Below, piece by piece: positions 15,612-23,492 of a stretch of 37,723 bases of DNA; the first letter of the stretch is position 1; each line of letters opens with the position of its first letter. Position numbers and translations under genes: made by a program. This DNA is from Actinomycetes bacterium. Lineage in GTDB: Bacteria > Actinomycetota > Actinomycetes > Actinomycetales > Cellulomonadaceae. The notes beneath the pieces were generated by a model, which did no database searches, had not been told where the DNA came from, and saw nothing but the letters and a program-made list of their open reading frames with translations. The stretch is taken from positions 1 through 37,723 of the forward strand of contig JAJYTJ010000018.1 in NCBI GenBank assembly GCA_021793115.1, in the 5' to 3' direction.

Positions 15612-16325
15612 TCAGTACGCCCGGTTCGCCGCCTCGGCGCGCGAGCGCTCCACGAGCGGCTCGTCGATCGGCCCGAGCTCGGCCGGCTCGCCGCGACGCG
15701 CGAGGGCCAGGCTCAGCAGCGCGTCGGCGAGCACCGGGTTGGCCGGCAGCAGCGGCCCGTGCAGGTACGTGCCGATCGCGTTGCCGGCACGCGCGCCCTC
15801 GGTGCCGTCCTCGCCGTTGTTGCCGTTGCCGCGCAGCACCCGGCCGAGCGACGCCTGACCGGCGCCCAGCACGGTCCGCCCGCTGTGGTTCTCGAACCCG
15901 TAGAGGGTGCCGAACTCCTGGCTCTGCACCGCGGCGTTGCCGATGAGCCGGCGGTCGCCGCCGACGGTCTCGACGTCGAACACGCCGATGCCGGCGATCT
16001 CGGTGCCCTCGTGCGTGAGGAACCGACGGCCGAACAGCTGGTACGTGCCGCACACCATGAGCATCGGCACGCCGGCCTGCACCAGCTCGTGCAGCCGGTC
16101 GCCCTTGCGCAGCACGTCCGCCTGGATATCCGCCTGGGCCGAGTCCTGTCCCCCACCGCCGAGCACCAGGTCCGTCTCGGCCGGCAGCTCGTCGCCGATG
16201 CCGACGAAGTGGACCACCGCGTCCAGCCCGCGCCAGCGCGCGCGCTGCAGCAGGGTCAGCCGGTTGCCGCGGTCGCCGTACGTGTTCATCTCGTCCGGGT
16301 ACAGGTGCACCAGGTGCAACGTCAT
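15612..16325 (-). CDS. gatD: Lipid II isoglutaminyl synthase, glutaminase subunit GatD
   Basis: A 237-residue class I glutamine amidotransferase of the CobQ/GatD type. Visible are the GGGGQDSAQ loop (about 56-64), the nucleophile Cys92 in LMVCGTYQLFG, and His189 in GTYLHGPLLPANP. GatD releases ammonia from glutamine and passes it to MurT, which amidates D-Glu of the lipid II stem peptide to D-isoglutamine at the cytoplasmic face. It lies directly downstream of murT with a 4-base overlap (ATGA at 16322-16325), consistent with stoichiometric production. The start ATG at 16325 is set by the overlap. It is the last gene of the pair; the next gene on this strand starts about 110 bases further. Confidence 0.93.
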   Translation of the reverse strand: MTLHLVHLYPDEMNTYGDRGNRLTLLQRARWRGLDAVVHFVGIGDELPAETDLVLGGGGQDSAQADIQADVLRKGDRLHELVQAGVPMLMVCGTYQLFGRRFLTHEGTEIAGIGVFDVETVGGDRRLIGNAAVQSQEFGTLYGFENHSGRTVLGAGQASLGRVLRGNGNNGEDGTEGARAGNAIGTYLHGPLLPANPVLADALLSLALARRGEPAELGPIDEPLVERSRAEAANRAY

Positions 16326-17617
16326 CGGGTCACCACCGCCTCCGCGGAGAGCATGGCGTGCAGGTGCAGCATCGCCGTGTACGTGGCGAAGATCACCGTC
16401 TCCCCCGGACGGCCGACGATCGTCGTCAGCGCCGCCCGCAGGTCCGGCTCGATGCTGGCGACCGTCACCTCGTCGTACCGCAGCCGCAGCGCCATGTCGA
16501 CGGCCCGGACGCCGGTGGTCATGGTCACGTCGCGGCCCTGCAACGGCGAGAAGTCGACGTCCCAGAGCCAGGACAGGTCGCGGCCGTCCGCGACCAGGTC
16601 GTTCACCGCCACCACGACAGCGGTGCCCGGCCGCGCGTAGGAGGCCAGGCCCTGCCGGAAGCTGGCCGGGTTCTTCACCAGGTTGAGCTGTACCCGGCCA
16701 CCGCCGGGCAGCGGGTACACCTGGCCTCGGCCGAACGCCGGCTGCACCTGGGCCAGCTGGTCCACGAGCGTGGGCACCGGCACGTCAGGCAGCAGCGCGT
16801 GCAGCAGCGTCAGCGCGGCGGCGCCGTTCTGGACGTTGTGCTGGCCGGTGACCTGCAACCGGGCCTCGACCTGCTCGTCGCCCACCCGGTAGCGCGCGAG
16901 GTCGCCCTCGAACGCCACGAGCTCCACATCGGGGAGCACCGGCGCCGCGGACGGCTCCACGGCATCCTCACCCGCGGCCGTCCGGGCCGCGCCGGTGCGC
17001 ACCAGCTCGTCGTCCCGCGGGAAGAAGGGCAGCAGCGCAGGGGCCACGCCGAACCGCTCGACCCGCAGACCGACGCCCGCCACCCCGGCGAGCAGGCGGG
17101 GGTCGTCGCCGTTCACGACGACGCCCGCGCTCGCCGTCCGCATGGCGCTGGTGATGAGGCGCGCCACCGTGTCGACCTCACCGAACCGGTCCAGCTGGTC
17201 GCGGCTGGCGTTGAGCCCGAGCACCCACGCCGGACGCACCTGCGCAGCCACCTGCGGGGCGTAGGCCTCGTCCAGCTCGAACACCGCGATGTCGAACGCC
17301 AGCCGGCCGGTGGGCGTGGCCTGCTGACTGACGCTGGAGATGATGCCCCGGGTCATGTTGCTGCCGGTGGCGTTCGTCAGCACCTGCAGGCCGTTGGCAC
17401 GCAGCACCTCGACGACCATCTTGGTGGTCGTCGTCTTGCCGTTCGTCCCGGTGATCATCACCACGCCACGCGGCAGCCTGCCGAGCACGGCCGACAGGTA
17501 CCCCGGGACGAGGCGTTCCACGACACGACCCGGCAGCGCCTGACCGGCGCTCCTGCCGCGCAGCCGCACGGCGGCCGCGACCGCCTTGCCGATCAGTGTG
17601 CCGAGAAGCCGTCGCAC
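16322..17617 (-). CDS. murT: Lipid II isoglutaminyl synthase, Mur ligase-like subunit MurT
   Basis: A 431-residue Mur-ligase-type protein. The ATP-binding loop MITGTNGKTTTTK is at about 54-66, the NATGSNMTRGI segment follows, and the central domain ends VVVNGDDPRLLAG. The C-terminal DUF1727-type domain has GRGQVYPLPGGGRVQLNLVKNPASF and VNDLVADGRDLSWLWDVDF. MurT activates the D-Glu carboxylate of lipid II using ATP and receives ammonia from GatD, encoded next. The protein contains no cysteine at all, so it cannot have the Cys4 zinc-ribbon reported in some Firmicute MurT proteins; the equivalent region is a short Ala/Glu-rich insert around 210-235. The start ATG at 17617 precedes a basic amphipathic segment that could touch the membrane. 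Confidence 0.93.
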   Translation of the reverse strand: MRRLLGTLIGKAVAAAVRLRGRSAGQALPGRVVERLVPGYLSAVLGRLPRGVVMITGTNGKTTTTKMVVEVLRANGLQVLTNATGSNMTRGIISSVSQQATPTGRLAFDIAVFELDEAYAPQVAAQVRPAWVLGLNASRDQLDRFGEVDTVARLITSAMRTASAGVVVNGDDPRLLAGVAGVGLRVERFGVAPALLPFFPRDDELVRTGAARTAAGEDAVEPSAAPVLPDVELVAFEGDLARYRVGDEQVEARLQVTGQHNVQNGAAALTLLHALLPDVPVPTLVDQLAQVQPAFGRGQVYPLPGGGRVQLNLVKNPASFRQGLASYARPGTAVVVAVNDLVADGRDLSWLWDVDFSPLQGRDVTMTTGVRAVDMALRLRYDEVTVASIEPDLRAALTTIVGRPGETVIFATYTAMLHLHAMLSAEAVVTR

Positions 17618-17834
17618 CCGTTCTGCCCTCTGCTCGCCGCGCGCCCGGGGTGGGCGCCCCGACCTTACCCGCGAGGGTGCGGCAACGGGAGCGGCCCCGT
17701 CCTCGCGGGCCGCGCTCCCCGTCCGTCATCTCGCGCGCGCTGCCCGACGACCTTCCGCATGACGTCGGCGAGCGGGACGGCCACCGGGGTGACGGGGACG
17801 GCGAGGTGCTCGCCGACGGTGACCGTCGGCCCGA
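17618..17834 (-). other. Region between cgoX and murT; possible short ORF
   Basis: On the minus strand a frame beginning just after the cgoX stop reads RLIGPTVTVGEHLAVPVTPV, then VPLADVMRKVVGQRARDDGRG. This looks somewhat protein-like but has no plausible start codon or ribosome site, so it is not annotated as a gene. No RNA gene or terminator was identified. The murT promoter must lie here if it is not read through from cgoX. Confidence 0.3.
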
Positions 17835-19313
17835 TCAGCCGACCAGGTGCGGGGCGCCCTCGCGCGACGCCGTCGCCGCGTCCAGCACGGCGTCGGCGCG
17901 CAGGCGACCGTCGGCGATGCAGTCCGGGACGCCCACGCCGTGCAGCGCGCTGCCGGCCACCGCCCATCGCGGCCGCACCGCCGCCACCGCGGCGTCGACG
18001 ACCGCCACCCGTCCCAGGTGACCCACGGTGTACTTCGGCATCGTGCGGTGCTGACGCGCGATGTGGACCAGGGCCGGTGCGGCGACGACGCCCAGCAGCG
18101 GCCGCACGTGGCCGAGCACCGCCGCGGTGATCTCGTCGTCCCCGGCGTGCGTCAGCGGACCTCGCTTGTCAGGCACGAACACCCTGGCCAGCACCATGCC
18201 GGCGGGCGCGCGCCCGGGGAACTTCACCGAGCTCACGGTCAGCCCGCTGACCGGCCCGACGTCCGCCTGCAGCCAGCCCTGCGAGTCCGGGACCGCCGCG
18301 AAGTCGCTCTCCGGCCAGGCGAGCGTGACGACCGTGGTGGAGGCGAGCGGGATCTGCCCCAGCGCCTCGGCGGCCGCGGGCACGTGCGGCTGCAGCAGAC
18401 GGGCGGAGTCGGCGACGCCCCCGGCCAGGACCACCGCGTCGGCCTCGAGCACCCGGCCGTCGGACAGGGACACGCTCCGCTCGTCGAGCCGCTCGACCCT
18501 GGTCCCGGTGATGATCTCGGCGCCCGCGGCGCGCAGCCGCTCGCCCAGCACGTCGACGAGCTGGCCCATGCCACCCGCCAGCGTGCGGAAGGGCGACGAC
18601 GCCGGGCCGCGCACACCGCCCCCGGCGGCGCCGGCTCGGCTGCGGGCCTGCCGCCCGGACACCCAGGCCGCGATCATGAGCGACCGGTGCTCGCGCTCGT
18701 TGTCGCGCAGCGAGGGCAGCACGGCGTCCAGGCTCAGCTCGTCGATGCCGGCGCCGTAGATGCCGCCGACCATCGGGTCGGCGAAGCGCCGCACGATGCC
18801 GTCGCCCAGCCGCGAGCGCAGGAAGGCGCCGATCGCGACGTCGTGGTCCGGCAGGCGTCGGGGGGTCACCAGGTCGAGCGCGGCACGCAGCTTGTCGGGC
18901 CAGGACAGCACCGAGGTGGCGACGAAGGGCCACATCCGGGTGGGCAGCACCATGCCCATGCCGGCCGGCAGCGGACGCAGCCGGCCTCGGGAGAGCAGCT
19001 GCACCCGACGCCCCGGCGCGGGCGCCACCACCTGGTCGGTCAGCCCGAGCTCCGCGATGAGCTGCAGCGCGGCCGGCCGGTAGGCGACGAAGGAGTCGGG
19101 CCCCTCGTCGACGAGGAAGCCGTCGCGCCGCACGGTGGCGACCTTGCCGCCCAGCCGCTCGGTCGCCTCGACCACCACCACGCGCGCGCCGCGCTGCACG
19201 CCCTGCCACGCGGCCGCCAGGCCTGTGATCCCCGCGCCCACGACCACCAGCCGCGGCGCCGCACCGGGCTGGGCCGTCGGCTCCGCCGCGGACGCTCGCT
19301 CGGGAACGGCCAT
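17835..19313 (-). CDS. cgoX: Coproporphyrinogen III oxidase / protoporphyrinogen oxidase (HemY/CgoX type)
   Basis: A 492-residue FAD enzyme. After a 20-residue Ala-rich lead it shows the dinucleotide-binding fold LVVVGAGITGLAAAW (GxGxxG at 26-31), the ERLGGKVATVRRDGFLVDEGPDSF motif of HemG/HemY oxidases, and the C-terminal FAD motif (VAGSALHGVGVPDCIADG). In actinobacteria this enzyme oxidises coproporphyrinogen III to coproporphyrin III in the coproporphyrin-dependent heme pathway; which substrate is used here cannot be proved from sequence. The start ATG at 19313 lies 3 bases after the stop of the radical SAM gene, so the two form an operon. A Gly/Ala-rich insert (around 225-240) is slightly unusual. 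Confidence 0.88.
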   Translation of the reverse strand: MAVPERASAAEPTAQPGAAPRLVVVGAGITGLAAAWQGVQRGARVVVVEATERLGGKVATVRRDGFLVDEGPDSFVAYRPAALQLIAELGLTDQVVAPAPGRRVQLLSRGRLRPLPAGMGMVLPTRMWPFVATSVLSWPDKLRAALDLVTPRRLPDHDVAIGAFLRSRLGDGIVRRFADPMVGGIYGAGIDELSLDAVLPSLRDNEREHRSLMIAAWVSGRQARSRAGAAGGGVRGPASSPFRTLAGGMGQLVDVLGERLRAAGAEIITGTRVERLDERSVSLSDGRVLEADAVVLAGGVADSARLLQPHVPAAAEALGQIPLASTTVVTLAWPESDFAAVPDSQGWLQADVGPVSGLTVSSVKFPGRAPAGMVLARVFVPDKRGPLTHAGDDEITAAVLGHVRPLLGVVAAPALVHIARQHRTMPKYTVGHLGRVAVVDAAVAAVRPRWAVAGSALHGVGVPDCIADGRLRADAVLDAATASREGAPHLVG

Positions 19314-19316
19314 CGC

Positions 19317-20444
19317 TCAGGCCGCCCCCACGTCGTGACCGTGCCCGCGCATCGCGCTGGGCACGTAGGGGCACAGCGGGTCGGAGCCCAGCGGGTCCTG
19401 GGTCCAGGCGTAGGCGCGTGCGCGGGAGCCGCCGCACCAGCGGTTGAACTCGCAGACCCCGCACCGGCCGGCGAACCCCTCCGGCCGGCGCAGCGCCCGC
19501 ATCAGCTCGGTGTCGCGGTACAGCTCGACGAGCGAGAGTTCCTTGACGTTGCCCACCGACAGCGGAAGGAACCCGGAGGGTGTGACCTCCCCGGTGTGCG
19601 AGATGAAGACGATGCCGTTGCCGTCGCGGATGCCGAACCCGCGGGCGCTCGGGCCGGACTCGATCTCGTCGCGGGTCCGGCCGGCGCGCAGCATCGCCTG
19701 GGCACTGATCCGCCGGTACTGCATGGCCTCGGTGGTCTTGATCCGGAACGGCGCGGTGCGGGCGATCTGGCCCCACCTGATGAGCGTGCGCTCGGCATCG
19801 CCCGGGCTGAGCTCGCGCAGCTGGGTGCCGCGCCCCACGGAGATGAGGAAGAACAGGCTCCACTGCATGACGTCGTAGTGCGTGAGCAGCTCGTAGACCG
19901 CCTCGAGATCGGGCGCGGTCTCGTCCGTGACGAGGGTGTTGATCTGCACCGGAATCCCGACCGCGTTGGCGTCGGCGAGTGCCTGCACGGTCGCGTCGAA
20001 CGTGCCGTCGACCTGTCGGATGCCGTCGTGGCGCGCGGCCGTCGAACCGTCCAGGGAGAGCGAGACGGCCTGCACGCCGAGCTCCTTGAGGTCCGCCAGG
20101 CGCTGCCTGGACAGCAGGGGCGTGACCGCGGGCGCCAACGAGACGCCCAGGCCGCGCCGCCCCGCCTCCCGGATGAGGTCGTCCAGGTCGGCACGCCGCA
20201 TCGGGTCGCCGCCGGTGAAGATGACGTGCGGCGCGGGCTGGCCGAAGTCGACGATCTGGTCCAGCACCTGCAGCGCCTCGTCGTGCGAGAGCTCGCCGGG
20301 TGCGGGCTCCGGCTGGGCCGTGGCGCGACAGTGCCGGCACGCCAGGGCGCACGCCGTGGTCAGCTCCCAGTAGATGATCATCGGGGTGGCGTCGTACGCC
20401 CAGTCGACAGGCTTGACCGAGCCGATCCCGGCGGCGTGCTGCAT
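19317..20444 (-). CDS. Radical SAM/SPASM protein, TIGR04053-like, heme-associated
   Basis: A 375-residue radical SAM enzyme. The ATG at 20444 is chosen: an aaggac sequence lies about 11 bases upstream, and the further upstream frame (to 20558) does not look like protein. The AdoMet [4Fe-4S] motif is CALACRHC (Cys32, Cys36, Cys39), preceded by IIYWELTTA. HVIFTGGDPMRR is the GGD/E motif, and SLDGS and the INTLVT strand follow. The C-terminal SPASM-like region has CGVCEFNRWCGG and a late DPLCPY, ligands for auxiliary clusters. The closest remembered family is the AhbD-like TIGR04053 group seen beside heme genes in actinobacteria. The directly following cgoX supports a role in heme or a heme-derived cofactor. 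The precise reaction is unknown. Confidence 0.85.
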   Translation of the reverse strand: MQHAAGIGSVKPVDWAYDATPMIIYWELTTACALACRHCRATAQPEPAPGELSHDEALQVLDQIVDFGQPAPHVIFTGGDPMRRADLDDLIREAGRRGLGVSLAPAVTPLLSRQRLADLKELGVQAVSLSLDGSTAARHDGIRQVDGTFDATVQALADANAVGIPVQINTLVTDETAPDLEAVYELLTHYDVMQWSLFFLISVGRGTQLRELSPGDAERTLIRWGQIARTAPFRIKTTEAMQYRRISAQAMLRAGRTRDEIESGPSARGFGIRDGNGIVFISHTGEVTPSGFLPLSVGNVKELSLVELYRDTELMRALRRPEGFAGRCGVCEFNRWCGGSRARAYAWTQDPLGSDPLCPYVPSAMRGHGHDVGAA

Positions 20445-20596
20445 CGAGGCACCGTCCTTCCGACGACGTGCGAGAACCCTGCGCGGGACCGTTCTGCACT
20501 CGTCGTGCGGATCGTGGTCACCGGTCCCGCGGGGGATCGTCGGCAGCGTAGTGGCCATTCCTGGACCTCGATCACCGCGGCCGCACCGACCGCGGC

Positions 20597-21439
20597 TCAG
20601 GCGGTGCTGCCGCCCTGGTCAGGCACGCGAGCCACCCCGCCGGCGGGCGTGGACCGGTGGGCGCCGGCGAGCCGGACGGACTCCCGCCGGCCGGGCACCA
20701 GGACGCGGAGCCGGTCGCCGAGGCCTGCGTCCCCGAACGCCGCGACGACGTCCGGCACACCCTCCGTGAAGTGGGCCCATCCCTCGGCGTGGACCGGGAC
20801 GACGACCGTCGCGTCGAGGAGCGTGGCCGCCTGCACGGCGCGCTCGCCGGACAGGGTCATGGGCTCGTCGCCGAACCGTCCGACGTTCGCCGCTCCGACG
20901 AACAGCACGGCCACGTCGACCGGACCCACCCGCGCCGCGATGTCCGCCACGACGTCGACGCCGGCGTTGTCCCCCGCGACGTACACCGTCGGCAGGCCGT
21001 CCCCGGTGAGCAGGAAGCCCGTCACCGGGCCGGACGACGCCTCGGCGCCCACCGGACCGTGCCGGGCCGGCACCGCCGTCACCGTCACGGGGCCGACGGT
21101 CACCTGCTGCCACGGCGCCAGCCCCGTGACGCCGTCGATGCGCCCCGCCGCGGCGGGGGTCGACAGCACCGTCGGCACGCGGCCGAGCAGCTCGCGGCCT
21201 GCCGGGTCCAGGTTGTCGGCGTGCTGGTCGTGCGACAGCAGCACCGCGTCGAGCGGGCCGATCTCGTCGGGCTGCACCGCGGGGCCGGTCACCTTCGTCA
21301 GCGTCACCGTGCTCGGGTAGCTGCCGGGGGCGCTGAACGTGGGATCGGTGAGGAAGGCGACGCCTGCGAGGCGCAGCAGCAGCGTGGGGCCGCCGACCAG
21401 CAGCAGCTCCACGTCGCGCATAGGGTACGGATCGGGCAT
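20597..21439 (-). CDS. MBL-fold metallo-hydrolase (UlaG-like)
   Basis: A 280-residue metallo-beta-lactamase-fold protein. LLVGGPTLLLRLAGVAFLTDPTFSAPGSYP is the N-terminal beta sandwich typical of UlaG-like hydrolases. The metal motif is SHDQHADNLD, a variant of HxHxDH with Asn replacing the last His. Further ligands appear in VPARHGP, YVAGDNAGVD and PVHAEGWAHF. The ATG at 21439 is preferred to the one at 21466, as the conserved strand begins shortly after it. No signal peptide. It is transcribed away from the small-protein/ABC cluster, with 118 bases between the starts. Substrate unknown; the Asn at the end of the metal motif is seen in some homologues and need not mean inactivity. Confidence 0.83.
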   Translation of the reverse strand: MPDPYPMRDVELLLVGGPTLLLRLAGVAFLTDPTFSAPGSYPSTVTLTKVTGPAVQPDEIGPLDAVLLSHDQHADNLDPAGRELLGRVPTVLSTPAAAGRIDGVTGLAPWQQVTVGPVTVTAVPARHGPVGAEASSGPVTGFLLTGDGLPTVYVAGDNAGVDVVADIAARVGPVDVAVLFVGAANVGRFGDEPMTLSGERAVQAATLLDATVVVPVHAEGWAHFTEGVPDVVAAFGDAGLGDRLRVLVPGRRESVRLAGAHRSTPAGGVARVPDQGGSTA

Positions 21440-21557
21440 GCGCCGATTGTCGCGCACGGCCCGCACGAGCGTGGCCGCGGGCGGTCCGGCACGGCCGCGC
21501 CGCGCGCGGGGCAGCCGACCCGGGGGCGGCCGGCATCACGCAGGCAGGGGGACGACG

Positions 21558-21716
21558 ATGGCGGCGGACCATGGCGACGACGAGCCGCGCCGGCCCTGGT
21601 TCGGGCCGAAGCGCCACGGCGTGGGGATCGGCCCCACGTCCTGGCAGGGCTGGTTGGTCACGATCGGGGGCGGGATCGTCGTCGTCGTGCTGGTGAAGCT
21701 GGTCGCGCACGGGTGA
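21558..21716 (+). CDS. Small single-pass membrane protein, 52 aa
   Basis: MAADHGDDEPRRPWFGPKRH opens a 52-residue protein. The charged first half has the motif PWFGPKRHGVGIGPTSWQGW, followed by one strongly hydrophobic helix (LVTIGGGIVVVVLVKLVAHG). I recall similar WFGPKR...WQGWLVT small proteins in actinobacteria but no assigned function. The start ATG at 21558 follows a gggggacgacg purine stretch. The stop overlaps the GTG start of the ABC ATPase gene (GTGA), so the peptide is translationally coupled to the transporter and may be an accessory membrane subunit or simply a translational leader. It is short, but motif conservation and coupling make it a likely real gene. Confidence 0.75.
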   Translation: MAADHGDDEPRRPWFGPKRHGVGIGPTSWQGWLVTIGGGIVVVVLVKLVAHG

Positions 21717-22588
21717 GCGACGCCGTCGTCGCTCTCGATGACGTGACCACCGGCTATCGGGGCACGGCACGGCTGCACCGGGTGAGCCTCCGGCTGGGTG
21801 CCGGGCTGCACGTCGTCCTCGGCCCCAACGGATCGGGCAAGACGACGCTGTTTCGTGTCATCGCCGGGGTGCTCCCGCCGTGGAGCGGGACGGTGACGCG
21901 TTCCGAGCCGGTCGGGTACGTCGCGCACCGCCTCGGCCTTTCGCCCCGGTCGACCGTGGCGGACAACCTGGCGTTCTGGGCCCGGCTGCACCAGGTGACC
22001 GCCGGCGACGGCTGCCACGACGAGCTGACGGACCTCGGCGTGGACGACCTGCGGGACCGGCGCGTCTCGACCCTCAGCCGTGGACAGGCTCAGCGGGTCG
22101 CGATCGCCCGCACGCTGCTGGCCTCGCCCGGCGTGCTGCTGCTCGACGAGCCGCTCGCCGGCGTGGATCCGAGCGGCATCCGCACCCTGACGGAGACCAT
22201 GACCACCCTGGCCGCGCACGGACGCTGCGTCGTCGTCACCTCGCACGGCCTCGCCGAGCTCGCGGGACTCGACGCCGACGTCGTCGCGCTGCGAGACGGC
22301 GAGGTCGTGGCGCACGGGCACGCCGCGGAGCTGCGACGCCGCCTGGGCGGCGGTGCGGTCACGGTTCGCCTCGTCGGCGGTCCCGGCCTGGTGGAGACGC
22401 TGGCGGCCAACGGCGTCGACGCCGAGGCGCGCGCGGACGGCGCCGTGGTCACCCGGGTCACCGGGCGCGACGACGTCGCCGCGCTCGTGCGTCTGCTGGT
22501 GAGCGCCGGCGTCGACGTGTTCGAGGCGTCTCCCGTCACCGACGACCTGACCGAGGTGTACCGGGGCCTGGAGGAAGGAGCCCGATGA
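21713..22588 (+). CDS. ABC transporter ATP-binding protein
   Basis: A 291-residue ATPase starting at the GTG that overlaps the preceding stop. All nucleotide-binding motifs are present: Walker A GPNGSGKTT (about 42-50), a Q-loop-like segment around VGYVAHRLGLSPRSTVADNL with His in place of the usual Gln, the signature LSRGQAQRVAIAR, Walker B VLLLDEPLAGVD and the switch His in VVVTSHG. A C-terminal extension of about 90 residues (VTVRLVGGPGLVETL onward) resembles the regulatory tails of multidrug/ABC-2 type ATPases. It overlaps the permease gene by 4 bases (ATGA). The pair looks like an ABC-2 or CcmA-like exporter; the cargo is unknown. Confidence 0.9.
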   Translation: MSDAVVALDDVTTGYRGTARLHRVSLRLGAGLHVVLGPNGSGKTTLFRVIAGVLPPWSGTVTRSEPVGYVAHRLGLSPRSTVADNLAFWARLHQVTAGDGCHDELTDLGVDDLRDRRVSTLSRGQAQRVAIARTLLASPGVLLLDEPLAGVDPSGIRTLTETMTTLAAHGRCVVVTSHGLAELAGLDADVVALRDGEVVAHGHAAELRRRLGGGAVTVRLVGGPGLVETLAANGVDAEARADGAVVTRVTGRDDVAALVRLLVSAGVDVFEASPVTDDLTEVYRGLEEGAR

Positions 22589-23397
22589 GGGTCTCGGGCC
22601 CGAGCCGGCACACCCTCTACCGGGCGCTGGTGCTGCGCGCACGCCGCGAGGGCTTCGCCGCGATCTTCGGGTATCCGCTGACTCTCACGGGCCTCCTCAT
22701 GCTGGCCATGGGGTTCGCCGCGTTCAGGCCTGACCTGGCCAACGTGCCCACGCTCCCGCCCGGCGGGGTCCTCGGACTCCAGGTGACGGACCTGCGGCTG
22801 GCGTTCGGGCTGCTCGCGGCGCCGGCCGTGCTCGTGGTGGGCACCGCGATCGGCGCCGGACGGTCGGTCCAGTCGCTCATCGGCGCCGGGGCGACGTCCG
22901 GGGAGTTCGAGACCTGGCTCGGATCGGGACTGACCCTGCGCGACGTCGTCGCGGCGGTGCTCGGCCTGGTCGCCACCGCGCTGCTGGCCATCTGGACGGT
23001 CACCGGCGCCCTGGTGGTGGCCGGCCTGCTGGCCGTGCGCGCCGCGCTCGAGCCGACGGCCCACCTGCCTGCCCTCTACTGGGTGCTGCTGCTGGCCGTC
23101 CCGTTGCTGCTGGGTCTGTCCGGCACGAGCCTGGCGGTGGCGCTCGCGTTCGCCCGGCCGCAGCTGCTGCACCCGGCCGAGCGCGGCATGGTGCACGGCA
23201 CCGGCAACGTCGTCGGCTCCGCCGCGGTGCTGCCGGGCCTCGCGGTGATGGTGCTGCTCCTCCTCGGAGCCAGCCACGGCATGTCCGCAGCTGCGCTCAT
23301 CGCCGTCTCGGCCGTGCTGGCTGCCATCCTCTTCGCGGCGGGTCTCGTCATCGCCGTGAGGGGCACGTCGCCGGAGGGGTTCGTCAGCTCCCTGTAG
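22585..23397 (+). CDS. ABC transporter permease (ABC-2-like), 270 aa
   Basis: A polytopic membrane protein with about 6 hydrophobic segments and a basic N-terminus (RHTLYRALVLRARREGF). Segments include PLTLTGLLMLAMGFAAF, LAFGLLAAPAVLVVGTAI, VVAAVLGLVATALLAIW, YWVLLLAVPLLLGLSG, and two at the C-terminus. The soluble stretch AGATSGEFETWLGSGLTLRDVV recalls the coupling helix region of ABC-2 type permeases. The ATG at 22585 overlaps the ATPase stop and follows gaaggag. I do not recognise a specific transporter family; the assignment as permease rests on membrane topology and tight coupling to the ATPase. It is the last gene of the cluster; a hairpin follows 2 bases after the stop. Confidence 0.82.
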   Translation: MRVSGPSRHTLYRALVLRARREGFAAIFGYPLTLTGLLMLAMGFAAFRPDLANVPTLPPGGVLGLQVTDLRLAFGLLAAPAVLVVGTAIGAGRSVQSLIGAGATSGEFETWLGSGLTLRDVVAAVLGLVATALLAIWTVTGALVVAGLLAVRAALEPTAHLPALYWVLLLAVPLLLGLSGTSLAVALAFARPQLLHPAERGMVHGTGNVVGSAAVLPGLAVMVLLLLGASHGMSAAALIAVSAVLAAILFAAGLVIAVRGTSPEGFVSSL

Positions 23398-23399
23398 CG

Positions 23400-23418
23400 G
23401 CGGCGTCCCGGACGCCGC
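23400..23418 (+). terminator. Hairpin after the ABC permease
   Basis: GCGGCGTCC (23400-23408) and GGACGCCGC (23410-23418) are perfect 9-bp arms. The closest pairs would open into a small loop. Its position right after the stop suggests a terminator; there is no T-tract. Confidence 0.45.
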
Positions 23419-23492
23419 TGGACGCAGGTCTTGGTCGTTTCTTGGCGACCACGGGCGACGCTGAGGTCAACCGATCTCTTGGGAGCCGCGGC

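Noticed and set aside
13799..15946. 715-codon plus-strand frame opposite the DHA2 exporter
   Set aside because: An antisense shadow; the exporter on the other strand has clear motifs and a promoter.
20445..20558. N-terminal extension of the radical SAM protein to 20558
   Set aside because: Residues are Arg/Thr-rich with no family similarity, while the ATG at 20444 has a ribosome site and family-like start.
17847..21320. 1157-codon plus-strand frame opposite cgoX, the radical SAM gene and the MBL gene
   Set aside because: Its composition (His/Arg/Gly/Pro-rich) has no domain and the opposite strand holds well-recognised genes.
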